Below, one piece after another: positions 1-4,595 of a stretch of 7,004 bases of DNA. Position numbers and translations under genes: made by a program. Every line of letters starts with the position of its first letter. Positions within the stretch are counted from its first letter, which is position 1. The notes under the pieces were generated by a model. That model was not told where the DNA came from and did not search any database. It saw nothing but the letters and a program-made list of their open reading frames with translations. This stretch comes from Candidatus Pacearchaeota archaeon (lineage in GTDB: Archaea > Nanobdellota > Nanobdellia > UBA10117 > JABICX01), in the NCBI GenBank assembly GCA_017609995.1, contig JAFCCX010000019.1, forward strand, positions 1 through 7,004, written 5' to 3'.

Positions 1-284
1 TCTGGATGTCAAAAGAAAAACTAAAGAAAGGTGATCAGATAACAATTAAACTTGCAACTCAAGAGCTTGATTGCGAAATTTGTAAGATTGAAAATAGGTT
101 TGATTCATCTACTTTAGAAATTATTGATGAAAATGCAGAAGAATTATGTGAAACAGAGGTTGCTGAAATTACAATTAAAACAGAATCTCCCTTAATTTAT
201 GAAAGCTTCTATGCTCTTCCTGAATTAGGTCGTTTTGTTTTAGTAAAAAATGAAGATGTTAGTGCTGGAGGTATAATTATATGA
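1..284 (+). CDS. cysN: C-terminal part of a CysN/EF-Tu-like GTPase (sulfate adenylyltransferase large subunit), 5'-truncated by the window
   Basis: The frame is open to the left edge. Codon 3-5 is Trp and the ATG at 6 follows directly, so that ATG is internal and the real start lies outside. The visible ~93 residues match the last beta-barrel (EF-Tu domain III-like) of CysN: a Trp-Met start followed by 'LKKGDQITIKLAT', a central 'STLEI', then 'EVAEITIKTESPL', and a 'GRFVLV' ... 'AGGIII' ending close to the usual CysN C-terminus. In that family, CysN uses GTP hydrolysis to drive APS formation from ATP and sulfate by CysD. The GTPase domain is off-window, so activity cannot be judged. The protein ends without a fused APS kinase. 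The stop overlaps the next ATG by 4 bp, indicating an operon and translational coupling. EF-1A also ends with a 'LGRF' motif, but the Trp start and the GGII end favour CysN. Confidence 0.75.
   Translation, partial: WMSKEKLKKGDQITIKLATQELDCEICKIENRFDSSTLEIIDENAEELCETEVAEITIKTESPLIYESFYALPELGRFVLVKNEDVSAGGIII
267..272 (+). promoter_or_regulatory. Shine-Dalgarno site for the AlkP-superfamily gene
   Basis: GGAGGT lies 8 nt before the ATG at 281, inside the last codons of the cysN-like gene. It supports 281 as the start and shows that this operon-internal gene uses SD-led initiation. Confidence 0.75.
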
Positions 285-997
285 AGACAGTAGTGTTTGG
301 AATTGATGCGCTTGAATATGATAAGGTATTGGAGTTCCAGTGTGCGAATTTAAAGCAGAAGTTTTTTGGTAAAACAGACATCACTGATTTCTCGCAGCCA
401 CGCACAATGGTTTTGTGGAGCTCATTTATGACTGGAATGAATAAAGAAAACGAGATACTGGAACGTGGCGATAAAGAAATGTGGAATACGAGAATCAAGT
501 TTGAAGACACCTTTTTCTCTATGTTTAAAGACCCGGTTATAATCGACTTGCCTGGCTACAACTATGATTTAGCAGTTCATGAAAAGTCTAGAAAACTTCT
601 AAAAACATTTTTTGAAACAAAAAGTGAAAGTCGAAAGAAAATTTTAGAAGAATATAACAAAGATGCGTTTGAACATCATAAAAAAGTAAAAGAACAGTTT
701 CTAAAAACGCTAGAAGAAGACCATGATTTTGTTTTAGGTTATTTTAGTGTCATTGATGTTATTGGACATCTTAATTTCGGAAATACTGCAATTATGAAAA
801 TGCTTTACAAAGAAATGGATGAGATTGCATCGAAAATAGATGCAGATACACTCCTTATTTTATCTGATCATGGAATGAAAGCTATTGGAGATTTTGGGGA
901 TCATAGTGAATATGGCTTCTGGTCAACTAATTTTTCTGATTTAAAAAATCCTAAAATAACTGAGTTTGCAAGTATACTAAAGGACATAGAAAATTAA
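281..997 (+). CDS. Alkaline-phosphatase-superfamily hydrolase (type I phosphodiesterase / phosphatase-like)
   Basis: A 238-aa metal-dependent hydrolase of the AlkP fold. The full two-metal set can be assigned by motif: D9 in 'FGIDAL', nucleophile T42 in 'PRTMVLWSSFMTG' (the counterpart of TPxxW.S..TG in related enzymes), D159 and H163 in 'VIDVIGH', D196-H197 in 'SDHGM', and H208 in 'GDHSEYG'. There is no signal peptide or transmembrane helix, so it should be cytoplasmic. It is compact for the superfamily; the region between T42 and D159 is short and lacks a large cap. The start overlaps the cysN-like stop by 4 bp and has a strong SD, so the two are likely made together. The context suggests a phosphate or sulfate ester linked to activated sulfate (APS or PAPS products), but the substrate cannot be read from sequence. 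Sulfatase activity is less likely, because no Cys/Ser formylglycine motif (CxPxR) is present. Confidence 0.8.
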   Translation: MKTVVFGIDALEYDKVLEFQCANLKQKFFGKTDITDFSQPRTMVLWSSFMTGMNKENEILERGDKEMWNTRIKFEDTFFSMFKDPVIIDLPGYNYDLAVHEKSRKLLKTFFETKSESRKKILEEYNKDAFEHHKKVKEQFLKTLEEDHDFVLGYFSVIDVIGHLNFGNTAIMKMLYKEMDEIASKIDADTLLILSDHGMKAIGDFGDHSEYGFWSTNFSDLKNPKITEFASILKDIEN

Positions 998-1254
998 ACA
1001 ATGTCTTCTTCAGAGATTATTACAAAATCACCCATAGACATTACTGAACTAAAAGGCACTAATAAATCTCCGGTTTTATTTTTTTCTAAATCCATTGTCT
1101 CAGCGTGCGGTGTTTGTTGTGATAGAATTAAATAGATTAATTCTCCAGTTCTTGTTTCAAAAACTAGGTCATTAACTATTCCAAATTTCTTTCCAGACTT
1201 ACTTACAATGGTTTTACCAACAAGATCTTTTGATAATCGTTTATCTTCAGGCAT
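994..1254 (-). CDS. PRC-barrel domain protein
   Basis: An 86-aa protein that is almost entirely one PRC-barrel. It has 'LVGKTIVSKSGKKFGIV' at residues 11-27, then 'TGELIYLIL', a variable middle, and a final strand pair with 'LLVPFSSV' and 'VIISEED'. Stand-alone PRC-barrel proteins of this size are common in archaea, often in several copies. Proposed roles are protein-protein or RNA-linked scaffolding, and recently archaeal cell division (CdpB-type proteins). Nothing here specifies which role applies. The start at 1254 is supported by GAGGT 6 nt upstream. It lies 64 bp downstream of the P-loop kinase gene on the same strand, so it could be co-transcribed or use its own promoter. Its stop overlaps the stop of the convergent hydrolase gene by 4 bp. 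Confidence 0.85.
   Translation of the reverse strand: MPEDKRLSKDLVGKTIVSKSGKKFGIVNDLVFETRTGELIYLILSQQTPHAETMDLEKNKTGDLLVPFSSVMSMGDFVIISEEDIV
1074..1085 (+). terminator. Possible U-tract terminator for the cysN-hydrolase operon
   Basis: A plus-strand T-rich run (TTTT-A-TTTTTTT) starts about 77 bp after the hydrolase stop, inside the convergent PRC-barrel gene. Archaeal RNA polymerase terminates at such tracts without a hairpin. Because the two genes overlap tail to tail, termination must occur inside the opposing gene. Only base composition supports this call. Confidence 0.35.
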
Positions 1255-1260
1255 TTTTTT

Positions 1261-1265
1261 ACCTC
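1261..1265 (-). promoter_or_regulatory. Shine-Dalgarno site for the PRC-barrel gene
   Basis: On the minus strand GAGGT precedes the ATG at 1254 by six adenines. It fixes the start and implies a leadered transcript, either read through from the kinase gene upstream or begun at AT-rich sequence around 1287-1303. Confidence 0.65.
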
Positions 1266-1274
1266 ATAAAATAT

Positions 1275-1322
1275 ATAGTAGAGGCGTATTATATGATAAT
1301 AAGCTTTTCTATTCTCTACTAT
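1275..1322. repeat. 9-bp inverted repeat flanking a 30-bp AT-rich spacer
   Basis: ATAGTAGAG at 1275-1283 is matched by its exact complement CTCTACTAT at 1314-1322. The right arm contains the stop codon of the P-loop kinase gene; the left arm lies just upstream of the PRC-barrel SD. On the minus transcript it could form a stem with a large loop, or it could be an operator. It may also be chance in AT-rich DNA. Confidence 0.3.
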
Positions 1323-1861
1323 GTTATTTTTTTATAAATTTGGGCCGCCTGATGCCGAACTGAATCCACTGTTTTGTTGCCATCAATAACGTAGTCGGCG
1401 CGGTCTATTAATTTTCCAACACCTAATTGTAATTCTTCTTGGTCCCTTAATTCAAATGCCCGCTCTAATACAGTACCAAAACGTTTCCTTGCTTTTGCAC
1501 GTTTATATCGAACATCATGGTCTGCAACAATAGCAACTAAATGTACTTGCTTAAACCGTTTTTTAAGGTAAGAATATTCATCAACACTGCGTAGGGAGTC
1601 AAGTACATAAACCCGTGCACTGGTTTTTTTTATACGTTCTAACAGCCAACTAAGAATTGGGAGGTCATGATACAGCTTATGAAAATAGATGCCCGCTCTC
1701 ATGCTTGTCTTCGAAGTTAGTTTTATTTTTTTTCGTCTAAGCCAATTCCAGATGAAGGAGCCAATATGAATATGTTTTCCACCTAATTCTTTCATTTGTT
1801 TTGAAACAGTTGACTTTCCACTTGCAGGCATTCCAGTGAGTGCAATGATTATTCGATCCAT
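1319..1861 (-). CDS. UPF0200-like P-loop nucleotide kinase
   Basis: About 180 aa from the ATG at 1861. The Walker A motif is 'GMPASGKST' (residues 10-18), only ten residues from this start as in the UPF0200/adenylate-kinase-like family. Further along are 'LDSLRS' (around 87-92, Walker-B-like strand), an Arg/Lys-rich lid (R118, R121, R125, R127) and 'RDQEELQLGVGKLIDRADYVI', a hallmark of UPF0200 proteins near the C-terminus. An upstream in-frame ATG at 1909 would add 16 residues ('MFCFKYIYIF...') lying across the promoter and overlapping the divergent gene's region, so I reject it. The family's substrate is unknown; nucleotide or dephospho-CoA kinase activity is often guessed. The insert 'LRRKKIKLTSKTSMRAGIYFHKLYHD' differs from the paralogue at 2942-3481. 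It sits divergently next to thymidylate kinase. By eye its GC content is higher than that of the tctA-like gene. Confidence 0.75.
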   Translation of the reverse strand: MDRIIIALTGMPASGKSTVSKQMKELGGKHIHIGSFIWNWLRRKKIKLTSKTSMRAGIYFHKLYHDLPILSWLLERIKKTSARVYVLDSLRSVDEYSYLKKRFKQVHLVAIVADHDVRYKRAKARKRFGTVLERAFELRDQEELQLGVGKLIDRADYVIDGNKTVDSVRHQAAQIYKKIT

Positions 1862-1924
1862 ACATTTTCTTAGCTTATGAAATATATAAATATATTTAAA
1901 ACAAAACAAAGAAAACTAAGTAAG
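1862..1924. promoter_or_regulatory. Shared divergent promoter for the P-loop kinase and thymidylate kinase
   Basis: Sixty-three bp separate the two chosen starts. Its core at 1880-1897 is an inverted repeat, AAATATAT-AA-ATATATTT, which can serve as a TATA box on either strand. The centre is about 27 bp from the kinase ATG (predicting a nearly leaderless transcript) and about 36 bp from the tmk ATG (predicting a leader near 10 nt). No SD is visible before either start. Confidence 0.6.
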
Positions 1925-2503
1925 ATGTTTATAGTTTTTGAAGGTATTGATGGGTCTGGTAAGTCGACGCAAGTTGAAAATTTAGTTAATTGGCTAAAAG
2001 AAAAAGGGAAAGATGTATATTTAACTCGTCAACCCACACGTGGAAAGATTGGGATGCTCTTAAAGGAGGAGTATATTAAACACGGTGTTGAGTTTCCTAT
2101 TATTGATACTTTGCTTTTTGCAGCAGACAAAAATGAGCATATGGAGTTAGAAGTTAAACCAGCTCTATCTGAAAATAAAATTGTTGTATGTGATAGATAT
2201 GTTTATTCTACTGTTGCATATCAAGAACTTGATATGGATTGGATAATAAACATCAATAAAGATCTTCTTAAACCAGATCTTGTTTTATTTATTGATTTAG
2301 ATCCAGAAGTAAGTATAACAAGAACATTTGATCAAAAGACAATTAAATTTGAAAATTTAGGTGTCTTAAAAAAGGTCAGGGAACGATATTTGGAAGCGTT
2401 TGAAAAGTATCCGGATCATAATATAAAAATCATTGACGGGTCTGGAACAAAAGAAGAAGTTTTTGAATTAATTAAAAAAGAAGTTGAAGCTCAGTTAGAA
2501 TAA
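1925..2503 (+). CDS. tmk: Thymidylate kinase (dTMP kinase)
   Basis: Phosphorylates dTMP to dTDP in the cytoplasm, the last specific step of dTTP synthesis. From the ATG at 1925 the protein is 192 aa, slightly short for the family. It shows 'FEGIDGSGKST' (P-loop, residues 5-15), 'TRQP' (34-37, where bacterial enzymes have TREP), 'DRYVYSTVAYQ' (90-100, the dTMP-binding DRY and Gln), and 'LFIDLDPE' (121-128, family motif before the lid). The lid 'TRTFDQKTIKFENL' is Arg-poor, as in archaeal-type enzymes. An ATG at 1877 would add 16 residues ahead of the normal N-terminus and would lie inside the TATA region, so 1925 is preferred. It is divergent from a P-loop kinase and tail-to-tail with dCMP deaminase (13-bp overlap); dUTPase is 1.4 kb further on. 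Confidence 0.93.
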   Translation: MFIVFEGIDGSGKSTQVENLVNWLKEKGKDVYLTRQPTRGKIGMLLKEEYIKHGVEFPIIDTLLFAADKNEHMELEVKPALSENKIVVCDRYVYSTVAYQELDMDWIININKDLLKPDLVLFIDLDPEVSITRTFDQKTIKFENLGVLKKVRERYLEAFEKYPDHNIKIIDGSGTKEEVFELIKKEVEAQLE

Positions 2504-2970
2504 TCTTCCACTTCATCACTCATATGAATTAACTCAACATCTGCTTGTTTAAACATATCAGCCGCGTCTTTTGCTTTTTGATAATGTTTTTCACAAACAA
2601 CACGTTTAATTCCTGCGTTGATTATTAGCATTGTACAAACTCTACACGGAGTCATTCTACAATAAAGTGTTGCACCATTTGTTGAAACACCATACTTTGC
2701 TGCATGTACAATTGCATTTTGTTCTGCATGAACTGTTCTAACACAGTGTTTTGATTGTTTACCATCTTCATCAATTACATCCCGCATTAAATGTCCCGCT
2801 GTATCACAGTGAGGTAAACCAACAGGTGCACCAACATAACCTGCAGAAATAATTCGTTTATCTTTTACAATAACACAACCACTTCGTCCTCTATCGCATG
2901 TTGCTCTTTTTGAAATTGCATCCATTACTTCAATAAAATATTCATCCCAAGTAGGTCTTTTGTATGTCAT
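2491..2970 (-). CDS. dCMP deaminase (deoxycytidylate deaminase, ComEB-like)
   Basis: Converts dCMP to dUMP, feeding dTMP synthesis. This 159-aa protein begins with the family signature 'RPTWDEYF' and has catalytic zinc ligands H81 in 'TVHAEQNAI', C109 and C112 in 'TPCRVC', with E83 as the proton shuttle. Conserved C25, H54-C55 and H75-C76 resemble the second, structural zinc site of dCMP deaminases; 'AGYVGAPVGLPHC' is the substrate-loop motif. The sequence fits the dCMP subfamily better than cytidine or tRNA deaminases. The start at 2970 is supported by GGAGG 8 nt upstream. It overlaps the upstream P-loop kinase gene by 29 bp in another frame, so the two are almost certainly one transcript. 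Its 3' end overlaps thymidylate kinase by 13 bp. The enzyme is usually allosterically controlled by dCTP and dTTP; whether that holds here is not visible. Confidence 0.93.
   Translation of the reverse strand: MTYKRPTWDEYFIEVMDAISKRATCDRGRSGCVIVKDKRIISAGYVGAPVGLPHCDTAGHLMRDVIDEDGKQSKHCVRTVHAEQNAIVHAAKYGVSTNGATLYCRMTPCRVCTMLIINAGIKRVVCEKHYQKAKDAADMFKQADVELIHMSDEVEDYSN
2569..2591 (+). terminator. Possible T-rich termination region for tmk
   Basis: Three plus-strand T-runs (four, five and five) lie within 23 bp, about 65 bp past the tmk stop and inside the convergent deaminase gene. They are compatible with archaeal U-tract termination. Evidence is base composition only. Confidence 0.25.
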
Positions 2971-3481
2971 TTAATAATCCTCCAAGTTCTTCAATTGTTC
3001 CCATATTTTCAATTGAAATATCAGCTAATGTAATTGCTTCTGCAATCCCAATTGCATTGTCTTTTTTAGACACTTCAGCAAAGTTAGTTATAACTGTTTT
3101 GTCTTGTTCCATAGCTCTTGCTTTTGTTCGTTCATACCTTATTTCCGGTGTTGCTTCTATTGCAATAATAATAACTTTATCATCTAGTTTTCTTAGTTCT
3201 TTGATTTCAGCTGGACTTCGAATACTATCCACAACATAATTTCCTGGCTTCTCTTTTATTATTTGAACTGCTCTTTCTGCTAAAAACCCTGCACCGAGTT
3301 TTGGTCTTAGTTCTGAACCAAGAACAAGTAAATCTTCTCTTGTTAATCCCCGATCCATTTCTCGCGCATAATTTCTTAAAATATCTGATAATAAGATGTA
3401 ATTGAATCCCTGTTCTTCCATTAGTCTAGATGCTGTTGTTTTTCCAGATGCTAAATATCCAACAAAACCATAAACTGTCAT
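2942..3481 (-). CDS. UPF0200-like P-loop kinase, operon partner of dCMP deaminase
   Basis: A 179-aa P-loop protein. The Walker A motif is 'GYLASGKT' (residues 8-15); 'VVDSIRSPAEI' (83-93) is the Walker-B-like strand and conserved DSxRS motif shared with the kinase at 1319-1861. A lid with R115, R118 and R122 and a terminal 'ADISIENMGTIEEL' also match that family. The UPF0200 'RDxxE' position reads 'KKDNAIG', so lid chemistry may differ. The substrate is unknown; a (deoxy)nucleoside monophosphate is inferred from the deaminase partner. The last 29 bp overlap the deaminase gene and hold its SD. Similar P-loop domains are fused to deoxycytidylate deaminase in yeast Dcd1 and bacterial AvcD, so this may be a regulatory or substrate-handling subunit rather than a free kinase. 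The start at 3481 puts the P-loop at the usual distance; a TATA-like element lies about 25-30 bp upstream. Confidence 0.75.
   Translation of the reverse strand: MTVYGFVGYLASGKTTASRLMEEQGFNYILLSDILRNYAREMDRGLTREDLLVLGSELRPKLGAGFLAERAVQIIKEKPGNYVVDSIRSPAEIKELRKLDDKVIIIAIEATPEIRYERTKARAMEQDKTVITNFAEVSKKDNAIGIAEAITLADISIENMGTIEELGGLLNDIQKTYLG
2979..2983 (-). promoter_or_regulatory. Shine-Dalgarno site for dCMP deaminase
   Basis: On the minus strand GGAGG lies 8 nt before the ATG at 2970, within the Gly-Gly codons near the end of the P-loop kinase gene. It supports coupled or independent SD-led initiation of the downstream deaminase. Confidence 0.75.
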
Positions 3482-3530
3482 GTTATTCGAGAATATAATA
3501 TATTATTAATAAAGATTTAGTTAGTTGAGC
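3482..3530. promoter_or_regulatory. Shared divergent promoter for the kinase-deaminase operon and the OB-fold gene
   Basis: A 49-bp AT-rich gap contains a perfect 12-bp palindrome, ATAATATATTAT at 3495-3506. A minus-strand TATA-like TTTATTAAT (3505-3513) lies about 26 bp before the kinase ATG, and plus-strand TATA-like sequence lies 26-35 bp before the OB-fold ATG. No SD precedes either gene, so both transcripts are probably leaderless or nearly so. Confidence 0.55.
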
Positions 3531-3866
3531 ATGAAAAAGTTACTTAGTATTGCATTAATTTGGGTGTTAGTTGGCTTAATCATCCTTATCTATCTTAGTC
3601 AATCTTATGTTCCTCCACATACAAAAATAATTTTATTACAAGATAAATTAGGCAAAACAGTTGAAGTAACTGGGGAGCTAACACGGGTCTCACCTACTGA
3701 AAAAGCAACATTTCTTACATTAAAAGATAGCACAGCATCAATTACTGTTGTTGCTTTTGAAGAAGTAACTGGACTTGAGAAAGGTGATTTACTTAGAGTA
3801 ATTGGTACTGTTGAAATTTATAAAAATAAACTAGAAATAATTGCTAAAGAAATTAAACGCCTGTAG
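3531..3866 (+). CDS. Membrane-anchored OB-fold protein
   Basis: A 111-aa protein from the ATG at 3531. An in-frame TTG at 3525 would add two residues, but the ATG fits the promoter better. It starts 'MKKLL' and has one hydrophobic helix (about residues 5-24), so it is either an anchored protein with the C-terminus outside or a secreted one. There is no Cys lipobox. Residues about 40-111 form an OB-fold of the tRNA_anti/nucleic-acid-binding type: 'GKTVEVTGELTRVS', 'ATFLTLKDSTASITVVAF', 'KGDLLRVIGTVEIYKNKLEIIAKEI'. This order is typical of small OB domains in nuclease and replication proteins. Its ligand is unknown; nucleic acid is possible but extracytoplasmic OB domains can bind other things. 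It is divergent from the kinase-deaminase operon and overlaps the dUTPase gene tail to tail by 14 bp. Confidence 0.8.
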   Translation: MKKLLSIALIWVLVGLIILIYLSQSYVPPHTKIILLQDKLGKTVEVTGELTRVSPTEKATFLTLKDSTASITVVAFEEVTGLEKGDLLRVIGTVEIYKNKLEIIAKEIKRL

Positions 3867-4281
3867 AGCCAAAACCACCTTCACCGCGTGTTGTTTCTGA
3901 AAGTTCATCAACTTCATTCCATTCTGCTTGTTCAAATTTATTGAAAATCATTTGAGCAATTCTGTCTCCTTTCTTTACTTCAAATGGCTCTGTTGAATGA
4001 TTAATTAAAATAACTCCAACTTCTCCACGATAATCTGCATCAATTGTTCCCGGAGTATTAAGCAAAGTTATTCCTTTTTTAATTGCTAAACCAGAACGTG
4101 GTCTTAACTGTAATTCATATCCTTTCGGAATTGCGATTTTAATTCCAGTGGGGATTATCTTTCTTTCTCCTGGTTGAATTACATCATCAACACTAGATGT
4201 AATATCCATACCTGCACTGTACGTGTGTTCGTATTTTGGTAAAGGAACATTCTTATCTAATCGCAGAACTTGAACTTTCAT
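3853..4281 (-). CDS. dut: dUTPase (deoxyuridine 5'-triphosphate nucleotidohydrolase), trimeric type
   Basis: Hydrolyses dUTP to dUMP and pyrophosphate, keeping uracil out of DNA and supplying dUMP for dTMP. At 142 aa it is the normal size for a homotrimeric dUTPase, and all five motifs are present: 'AGMDI' (23-27), 'RPRSGLA' (60-66), 'NTPGTIDADYRGEVGV' (75-90, with catalytic D81 and substrate-stacking Y84), 'GDRIAQMI' (105-112) and the P-loop-like 'RGEGGFGSTG' (132-141, with the closing F137). Tyr and Asp in motif 3 separate dUTPase from dCTP deaminase. It is a single-gene transcript. A minus-strand TATA-like CTTATAAAA at 4302-4310 lies about 25 bp before the ATG, and no SD is visible, so a leaderless mRNA is likely. 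The 3' end overlaps the OB-fold gene by 14 bp. Confidence 0.95.
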   Translation of the reverse strand: MKVQVLRLDKNVPLPKYEHTYSAGMDITSSVDDVIQPGERKIIPTGIKIAIPKGYELQLRPRSGLAIKKGITLLNTPGTIDADYRGEVGVILINHSTEPFEVKKGDRIAQMIFNKFEQAEWNEVDELSETTRGEGGFGSTGV

Positions 4282-4331
4282 GTTCGGTCTGGTAGATATA
4301 ATTTTATAAGTATTTGTATTTTTAATACGCT
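4282..4331. promoter_or_regulatory. Shared divergent promoter for dUTPase and the small-protein/TctA operon
   Basis: Fifty bp separate the starts. TATAATTTTATAAG at 4297-4310 gives a TATA-like box on each strand, centred near 4304-4306. That is about 25 bp from the dUTPase ATG at 4281 and about 26-28 bp from the ATG at 4332. Neither gene has an SD, so both transcripts are predicted to be leaderless. Confidence 0.6.
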
Positions 4332-4595
4332 ATGACCTTTGTTTACTTAAAAGTAGATGGTGATCGCTATTACTTAGATAAAAAACCGGAAAAGGGAGTT
4401 AATATTCTTAGCACGACTACGGATTTTGATGGTGATCAAAAAGAGCTTACTTGGAGAGATGCTTATGATATGTTAGTACGTGCAGAAAATAATGGTTTTA
4501 TATCTGGTGGCGATAAACTTATAGCAAACAGAGAAAGATTAGAGGAATTACTTGGACTTCCTAAACGTAAAATAGTTACTGAAGATGATTATTGA
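4332..4595 (+). CDS. Small protein of unknown function, upstream partner of the TctA-like gene
   Basis: I do not recognise this 87-aa protein. It is soluble and acidic/charged, with no signal peptide, transmembrane helix or metal-binding cluster. The N-terminal half reads like paired beta strands ('FVYLKVDGDRYYLDKK', then 'VNILSTTTDFDG'), and the C-terminal half like one or two helices ('TWRDAYDMLVRAENNG', 'ANRERLEELLGLP'). The start at 4332 fits a TATA-like element about 26-28 bp upstream, so the mRNA is probably leaderless. Its stop lies 11 bp inside the next gene, so it should be co-expressed with the TctA-like membrane protein. Its coding status is supported by its position between promoter and overlap and by protein-like composition. 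A cytoplasmic accessory role for the transporter is inference from context only. Confidence 0.7.
   Translation: MTFVYLKVDGDRYYLDKKPEKGVNILSTTTDFDGDQKELTWRDAYDMLVRAENNGFISGGDKLIANRERLEELLGLPKRKIVTEDDY

Noticed and set aside
277..510. Minus-strand reading frame opposite the AlkP-superfamily gene
   Set aside because: It lies wholly antisense to a gene with a complete set of catalytic motifs, has a Ser/Leu-rich composition typical of a shadow frame, and shows no recognisable domain.
281..997. Classifying the AlkP-superfamily protein as a sulfatase because of the CysN-like neighbour
   Set aside because: The nucleophile position is Thr and there is no CxPxR/SxPxR formylglycine motif, so classical sulfatase chemistry is not supported.
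1877..1924. N-terminal extension of thymidylate kinase from the ATG at 1877, and the mirror extension of the P-loop kinase to 1909
   Set aside because: The two extensions would overlap each other across the only promoter region. Both precede P-loops that already sit at the normal distance from the later Met codons.
2964..3239. Plus-strand reading frame within the P-loop kinase gene
   Set aside because: Its hydrophobic Ser/Ile-rich product is what antisense reading of this AT-rich gene gives. The opposite strand encodes clear kinase motifs, and no promoter or SD precedes it.
2491..3481. Calling the kinase-deaminase pair an anti-phage defence system
   Set aside because: The resemblance to AvcD is architectural only. 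No AvcI-like RNA, other defence gene or mobile element is seen, and tmk and dUTPase nearby favour ordinary dTMP metabolism.
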